A stretch of 64,000 nucleotides of DNA. Origin: Vanilla planifolia (taxonomy: Eukaryota; Streptophyta; Magnoliopsida; Asparagales; Orchidaceae). Made by a program: the position numbers and the translations under genes. Where the stretch lies: assembly GCA_023846275.1 (NCBI GenBank), contig JAIUJO010000147.1:1125471-1189470 (forward strand), given 5' to 3'. The notes beneath the pieces are model-generated. The model did no database searches. It saw only the letters and a list, made by a program, of their open reading frames with translations, and was not told the DNA's origin. Positions 57,201 to 64,000 of the stretch are shown here, in pieces. How positions within the stretch are numbered: position 1 is the stretch's first letter; each line of letters starts with the position of its first letter.

Positions 57201-60200
57201 GAAACACAGACACACTCACACACATGCACATGCATGTAGGCACACATGCACACTCACACACACACTTACACACAAGCATACACATATGCATAAATACTCA
57301 CATGCGCATGCACACATGCACACACGCAGACACTAAGATACACAAACACATGTGCACCCAAATACATACACATATACACATGTGCATGCACACACCTACA
57401 CACATAGATATACATGCGTGTGCATGCACCCACACACACACAACATGTAAACATGAACACAGAAATGCATACACACACCTCATACATACCCCCTACACAC
57501 ATACACACAAAAACTAACTCACACACACACACACACATGCACACACATACACATGCATGCACCCATGTACACACAAGTAGATACACACATACACATATGC
57601 AAGCACAAATTGACATTCACATGCCTACACATGCACATAGCCACACTTGTGCACCCACATGCACCCACAAATACAAACATGCATGCACTCACACACACAC
57701 ATGAACATGTGCATACACACATAAACACATGCACTCACACATGCACATACAAACACATAGAAGCACACATATACACAAACACACAAATGTGCATATTTGC
57801 ATACACACACATGTGCATATGTAGGCATGCATGCACACATACACATGCACACATGGAAATCTACATATGTGCACACACACACACACATACATAGACATGT
57901 ACATATGCATAGGAAAACAATCACGCACACACATAAACATAGACACATACAAACACACATGTATATATAAACATGCACAGACATGCACAAACACATGCAC
58001 AAACACACAAGCCCACACAAATGAACACATAAATGCATGCCCTCACAGATTTACACATGCATAAGCACACATGATAATGCACATACACATGTAAGCATCC
58101 ACACAAGCACACATAAGTGATTGTGTTCACATGCACACATGTATGCATATGCACACACATAAAGGAACTCCCACACACACACCAACACATTTGAACACAT
58201 GCATATGTACATGCACCCACACACACACACATTTGAATGTATGCTCATTCATACACAAGCACATCGACACACACACTCACCCATACAAATATGCACACCC
58301 ACACATACACATATGCATGCATGTAGCCACACACACACACCCACATAGGAAACCATATGTATGCACACACATGTATCCATAAATACAAACATGTATTTAG
58401 GTGCACTCACACACATGAACACACAATCACATGCATAGGTACATACATGCACTGACACACGCTAGCACACAAGCACACAATTACATGTAAGCATGTACAC
58501 AGTGACGTGCACACATGCAGGCACACACATTGAAACACACATGTGCACGCATGCACACACTGAGACACATGCACATACAACACATGCACACACAAACATG
58601 TGCACACTAACACACACATTCAAACATGAGCATAAGTACACAAAAACACATGTACACACACATGCAAACATACATAAATACATATACATATGTGAACACA
58701 GGCTATGACACGCACACCCACACATACACACAAACATGCTTATGCACATACATGTAAACACACATTCATGCACACACACACATACACACACATACTCAAA
58801 CAAATAAAAAAGCTTGCATGTGCACTCCCTTGCACCCATACTGCACATATAAGAACACACATACATGAACACACATGTCCATGCACATGTACACACACAC
58901 GTACACACACCTACGAACTCATGCCAACACACACAATTGTGTACAAAAATACACAAACATAAACACTTGCAAACCATGCACACGCACACATGCACACATG
59001 TACAAACACATAAGTATGCATGAACACACATAGAAACAAGCACATGCAAACAGATACATGACCACACACACAATCACACACACATGCACATGTAGACACG
59101 AACACCTCGCATGCACACACACTCATTCATGTATATGCTTGCATACATAAGCATATTTGCACACAAACACATACACATATGCATATATATGCACACACAC
59201 ATGCAAGCAGACCACAATCAATGACACATGCCCACATGCATGTACACACACACACAAGCATGCATGCATAAACATATGCATGTGTAGCCATGCACACACA
59301 AGTTCAAACCCATGCACACAGTTGCACATGCACATACACACTCACACACTTGCATATGAGCACACACACACACATACAAGCACATACTAACATGCACATG
59401 CACAATCATGCATGTGTGCACACTCATTTACACACATGCATATATACATACACACGTATACACGCAAACATACACACATGCATGCACACACACTCACATG
59501 CAAAAAGAGAGATGCACTCAGGCACACACACACATAATCGTGAGCACATGCACATACACATGCACACACACATGCCTATGTGTACACATAATCACACATG
59601 CACACATAGTACACACAATCACAAGTACATGCACACAAACAAACTCCAACAAACACATATATTTACACACCCATACAAACGTACACACATGTACATGCAC
59701 ACGTAGACATATGCACACTTGCTCACACGCATGTGCACATGAATGCACCCACCAACAAAAACATGCACACAGACATGCATATTTGTTCACATGCACAGCA
59801 TGCAAAGATGCATGTACCCACACACATAAATACAAGAACACATGTGCACATACATATAAACACATACAAACACCCACCCACACTTACACATGCAAGCACA
59901 CATGCAATATACACATATGCACACATACACACACTTGCATACACATCCACACACACATATAGACATGTGTGCAAAAACACATGCACACACTTATGCAAGT
60001 GCATGCACATATAAAGACACACACTCACATTCTTGCATACACATGTACACACGTGTGTAGATGAAAACACATACATGCACATACATGTACACACATTTAC
60101 TCATATTGGTACATAGACATGCACACACTCACACAAACACACACACAAGTATACACCCACATACCATATTCATACACATGCACACGCACACATGCCCATG

Positions 60201-61962
60201 CACAAGCACACACACACATTTATGCACTGATGCATACATGCATGCAAACACACATACACACATATATACACATGAACATGCATGCACGGATGCACACACA
60301 CACACAAACACATATGCACATACACATGCACATGTATATGCACGTATACACACATGTACACTCACATACATATATACACACACATACACACAAGTTCACA
60401 AACTTGCACACACACTTTCACATACACATGGACATGCACATGCACACGCACACACATGGACATACATTTACACACATGCATGCACATAAGAACGTAAACA
60501 CACCCACATAAACATATGCACTAATAAAGATGCCTATATGCACACAGACACACACAAATGTACATGCACATGTTCACATGCATGCATTCATATACAAACA
60601 CACACAAGTGCTTGCACATACACACACACATGCACCTGTGCCCACAGACGCATGCACACGTGCAAACACAAAGATGCATGTTCACACACACGCACGCATG
60701 CATGCAAACATGCACACACATAGGCACACACTCAAAACATGCATCCAATAACATGTGCACATGCATAAAAACATGTGGACAAATATACTCTCATGCACAC
60801 TTACACATATATGCTCATGCACATGCACACAGATGTGCTCACACACATGCACACGTAATCACACACATACACACAAATGCATAAACATATATACGCACAA
60901 ATAGACTCATATGTAGACATACACATGCTTGCACACACACCAACACACATATGCATGCACACACATACACACATGTACAAACATGCACATATAAATACAT
61001 GCAAGCAAGCACACACTTGTAGATAGACTCACACAGGTATGTTCACATGTATGTGCACAGACACCCATAGTCACACATGTAGACAAACACACATACACAT
61101 GTAGACATGCACACACACACATGCACACACCTACACATGCAAAACACACACACACACACTCAAACTTAAGCACATCCACTCGCATACACACACACATGCA
61201 TATGCACAAACATGACACATGTGTACGCACATTCAAACACACTCACACATGCACAACTGTACATGCATACAAACACATATGCATGCACACACACACAAAA
61301 AAATACATGCACAAGCTCATGGATAAACAAAAATACGTACACACAGGTATACACAAATAAACAGACACACATGCAGTTATAGTCAAACACATGCATTCAC
61401 ATATGCATGCACACACACACACAAGCATGCACACATTCCTGAACAGACATACACACACATGTGCGCATGTACATACTTACATGCATACACTGAGACACAT
61501 ATATTCACATTAACAAGCCCCCTCCCAACACAAACACATGCACATATGTACACACACTCAAATACACATGCATGCACACACGCACATGCACATAGGCACA
61601 CACTTACACACACATAGATACATGCACTTGCACAACTACACATACACTAACACAAAGTCACACACATGCACCTACACACACACATGTATGCACACAGACA
61701 TAAGAACATGCATGCACATGTGCACACACACATATGTAAAAATATAAAAGCATAAACAGCCACACATGTGTGCATACATAGGCACATACCACACACACCC
61801 TCACACATGAACACAAGTCTGCATAGTACACACACATGCAAGCATATACAAATTCACACATTCACATGCATGCACACAAACATATACTATTGTACACACA
61901 CACACACATGCACATGCACACACACTCACACACACACCCATATATACCCATAAACACAAACC

Positions 61963-62482
61963 TATGTGTGTGCATATGCATGTGTTTGTATGTGTGTGTA
62001 CTTGTGTGTGCATTTGTGTGTGTTTATATCAATGTGTCTGCATGTGTGTGTGTGTGTGTGCATGCATGTGTGCTAGTGCTTGCATGTTTGTGTGAATGTA
62101 TGCATGTGCCTATAGGTCTTTGTGTACACATGTTTGTATGTCTATGTAGGTACATGTGCATGTGCGTGTGTAAGTGTTCGTGTGTTGGCATGTACATGTG
62201 TGTGTGTGCATAAGTTTTTGAGCATGTGACTGCACATGCATGTATGTGTGTAGTTGTTCATGTGCGTGTGTTTATATGTGCTCGTGTGCTTATGTATGTA
62301 TTTCTATACAAAGGCACATGTGTGGATGTGTGTATGTGTGTGAGCATGTATGCGTCCATGTGTGTGTGTGTGCATGTGCATATGCATATGCATGTGTTAG
62401 TGTATGCAGGTCTACATGCTTGTGTGTGTGTGAGTGTGCATATGTGTATGCATGTGTATGTGTGTGTGTGTGAGTGTGTGAG
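61963..62482 (-). repeat. Inverted end of the array: TG-repeat on the + strand, about 0.5 kb
   Basis: At about 61962 the text switches within a few bases from CA-rich to TG-rich ('aaacctatgtgtgtg') and stays TG-rich up to the plastid-derived sequence. Interruption words are the reverse complements of those in the main array (TGCA, TATG, TTTG). The plus-strand Cys/Val frames at 62226-62525 are repeat artefacts. Confidence 0.92.
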
Positions 62483-62519
62483 TCCAGGGCATGCTCACAA
62501 CCCTTGCTCAACGATACAA
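62483..62519 (-). pseudogene. trnI-GAU: Start of the trnI-GAU group II intron, truncated
   Basis: 'ctcacaacccttgctcaacgatacaa' corresponds to the complement of the intron start ('ttgcgtcgttgtgcctgggctgtgag' in plastids), with several transitions. Only about 37 bp remain before the TG repeat, so the insert or array breakpoint lies inside the intron. Confidence 0.7.
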
Positions 62520-62556
62520 TTATAAGGGGCGCGCTCTACCGCTGAGCTAATAGCCT
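62520..62556 (-). pseudogene. trnI-GAU: trnI-GAU 5' exon, nuclear copy
   Basis: The complement reads like the plastid tRNA-Ile 5' half (GGGCTATTAGCTCAGTGGTAGAGCGCGCC...), covering acceptor 5' strand, D-arm and start of the anticodon arm, 37 nt as in plastids. The first bases and a D-loop position differ. The 3' exon is absent, so no tRNA can form. Confidence 0.85.
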
Positions 62557-62859
62557 GTCGTATGGGCCTCGCTTGCTATGCCAAAAGTGAGAGAAACCCC
62601 AAACCCTATCCCCCTATTTTCTTTTGTACGTCCCTATGTAGCCACATGGGAGGCCATGGGGACGTATAAAACCTATCAAAAAAACATATCAACTTATTAC
62701 AACCTAAGATAATAAGCTCATGAGCTTGGCCTTACTTCACCATCTAGAAATGAAAGAACACTTCCATATCCAAGCTTAGTTGAGATGTAGCTCACTTCTT
62801 ATGTGTGAAGTAGTGTCAAACAAAAATACCCAACAAGCATAAGCATTATCTCTCCCTGA
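62557..62859 (-). other. Plastid trnI-rrn16 intergenic spacer, nuclear copy
   Basis: This is about 300 bp matching the plastid spacer in order: 'tatgccaaaagtgagagaaacccc', 'gataataagctcatgagcttgg', 'cttacttcacc' and 'accca.caagcat' near the 16S end, with many transitions. No independent feature is seen. Confidence 0.8.
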
Positions 62860-64000
62860 AAAGGAGGTGATCTAGTCTCACCTTCCAGTACGACTACCTT
62901 GTTACGACTTCACTCCAATCACTAACCCTACCTTTGGAATCCCCCTCCTTGCGGTTAAAGTAATGACTTTGGACCTGAAGAGCTCCCATAGTGTGACGAC
63001 AGGGTGTACAAGGCTCGAGAATGAATTCACCACCGTATGGCTAACTGACAATTACTAACGATTCCTACTTCATGCAGGTGAGTTGCAGCCTGTAATCTGA
63101 ACTAAGGATGGGTTTTGGAGTTAGCTCACCCACATGGGATTGTGGCCCTTAGTCCTGCCCATTGTAGCATGTATGTCGCCTAGGGCATAAGAGGCTTGAT
63201 GACTTGACATCATCCTCACCTTCCTCTAACTTATCATCGACAGTTTGTTTAGGGTTTCAAACACAATGGTGGCAACTAAACACGAGGGTTGTGCTTGTTG
63301 TGAGATTTAACCCAACACCTTATGGCATGAGCTGAAGATAGCCATGCACTTCCTGTGTCTATGTTCCTGAAGGCACCCCTCTCTTTCAAGATGCTTCACG
63401 ACATGTCAAGCCCTAGAAAGGTTCTTTGCTTCACATCAAATTAAACCACATGCTCCACCACTTGCATAGGCACCTAATCAATTCCTTTGAGTTTCATTCT
63501 TGTGAACGTACTCCTCAGATGGGATACTTCATGTGTTAGCTACAACACTGCATAGGTCGATACACACAATGCTTAGTATCCATCATTTATGATAAGAACT
63601 ACCAGGGTCTCTAATTCTATTTGCTCCCCTAACTTTCATCTATCAGTGTCAGTGCTTGCCGAGCAGAGTGCTTTCACCATTGGTGTTCTTTGTGTTCTCT
63701 ATGCATTTCATTGCTCCACCAAAAATTCCTCTACACCTACAGTACTCCAGCTTGATTATTTCGACTGCCTATCTAGGGTTTAGCTCTAGGAATTGACAAA
63801 GAACTTGAAAAGCCACCTACAGATGCTTTACGCCCAATCATTCTTGATAACTCTTGCATCATCTGTCTTACTGTGGCTACTGGCATAGAGTTAGCCAATG
63901 CTTATTCCTCAAATATCGTCATTGCTTCTTCTCCAAGAAAAGAAGCTCGTAACTCGTGGGCCTTCTTCCTCTACATGACATTGCTCTGTTAGGCTTTCGC
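62860..64000 (-). pseudogene. rrn16: Plastid 16S rRNA pseudogene (3' ~1140 of ~1490 nt in window)
   Basis: The complement of a plastid small-subunit rRNA starts with the anti-Shine-Dalgarno end ('aaggaggtga' at 62861). It runs in order through the decoding-site, 1100, 900, 800 and 500 regions to the cut at the window edge. It is roughly 80-87% like a typical plastid 16S by eye. Normally invariant sites are altered: the decoding region is 'acgacagggtgtac' where acgggcggtgtgtac is expected (about 62997), and the 1100 region reads 'gggttgtgcttgttgtgag' where gggttgcgctcgttgcggg is expected (about 63284). In both, losses fall on CpG or G/C sites. It cannot be a working rRNA. The plus-strand frame at 63589-63783 is a shadow of this rRNA. 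Confidence 0.93.

Larger units (their letters stand above)
32476..61962 (+). repeat. Giant degenerate (CA)n-derived array, about 29.5 kb, CA on the + strand
   Basis: Almost every position belongs to CACACA-type text interrupted by CATG, CATA, CAAA and TGCA variants. 'catgca' recurs every few tens of bases, and pure (CA)n runs are mostly 8-20 bp. No gene, RNA gene or non-repeat island longer than about 60 bp is visible. A short (CT)n run lies at about 35112-35128 and less CA-like patches occur near 55750-55790, 58791-58850 and 61505-61535. Open frames of up to 276 codons (44947-45777) on both strands are only His/Thr/Met/Ile/Tyr (plus) or Cys/Val/Met (minus) translations of the repeat. The left edge is abrupt, within about 30 bp. 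Confidence 0.95.
62483..64000 (-). other. Nuclear plastid-DNA insert (NUPT): trnI-GAU 5' part, spacer and 16S rRNA, reverse orientation
   Basis: The order intron piece, trnI 5' exon, spacer, 16S 3' end matches the plastid inverted repeat read backwards (rrn16 followed by trnI). Conserved words survive ('gcgcgctctacc', 'aaggaggtgatc', 'ttgttacgacttcactcca', 'aattcctttgagtttcattc'). Differences from my recollection of seed-plant plastid sequence are mostly G-to-A and C-to-T, many at former CpG, which suggests a methylated nuclear copy. It continues beyond the right edge of the window. A plastid contig is ruled out by this erosion and by the adjoining repeat. Confidence 0.9.

Noticed and set aside
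32476-62482. CRISPR array or telomeric repeat
   Set aside because: There is no constant repeat with unique spacers, and the unit is not TTTAGGG or another telomere motif; it is degenerate CA/TG.
32451-62525. Well over one hundred open frames, up to 276 codons, on both strands of the CA/TG array
   Set aside because: They are His/Thr/Met/Ile/Tyr or Cys/Val/Met translations of the repeat. CA and TG repeats rarely make stop codons, frames overlap on both strands, and none shows a domain or codon preference.
63589-63783. 64-codon frame at the right end
   Set aside because: It is read from the antisense strand of the plastid 16S rRNA copy.
62483-64000. Working plastid rRNA operon or an organelle contig
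   Set aside because: Universally conserved 16S sites are mutated, trnI is cut inside its intron, and the left neighbour is a nuclear-type repeat array.

Overview
The window looks like gene-poor nuclear heterochromatin from a land plant, probably a seed plant. Three things point that way: a decayed nuclear copy of plastid DNA (trnI-GAU / 16S rRNA) at the right edge, plant-type Ty1/Copia LTR fossils with an initiator-Met tRNA primer site, and heavy C-to-T / G-to-A erosion. I see no intact protein-coding gene. Nearly all open frames are short chance frames in AT-rich repeats or His/Thr and Cys/Val frames produced by CA/TG repeats.

Layout: (1) 1-290 is the 3' tail of an LTR. (2) 291-11947 is a very AT-rich, highly diverged tandem array with a monomer of about 413 bp. 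Its last part contains one copy of a 1.5-kb tandem duplication that also carries the first ~620 bp of the LTR. (3) 11948-18176 is an old, broken Copia-type element with LTRs of about 2.2 kb and an interior holding only gag-like sequence. It sits inside one satellite monomer with a probable 5-bp target duplication. (4) 18177-29110 is the satellite again. Its first ~2.3 kb is a paralogue of the window start, including the same LTR/satellite junction, so satellite plus LTR element were duplicated together with a period of about 17.9 kb. (5) 29111 to about 30960 is a second, internally shrunken Copia fossil. (6) About 30961-32475 is unresolved non-coding DNA with palindromes and an LTR-like TATA region. 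(7) 32476-61962 is a giant degenerate CA-repeat array of about 29.5 kb with internal segmental duplications. (8) 61963-62482 is about 0.5 kb of the same repeat type in the opposite orientation (TG on the + strand). (9) 62483-64000 is the plastid-derived insert, reverse orientation, running off the window.

There is no gene circuit here. The interest lies in the architecture: a 413-bp satellite, a macro-repeat containing it and an LTR element, and a near-30-kb dinucleotide-derived array with a polarity switch next to plastid DNA. Family calls rest on reading motifs and on remembered plastid and Copia sequences. Identities quoted are estimates by eye.
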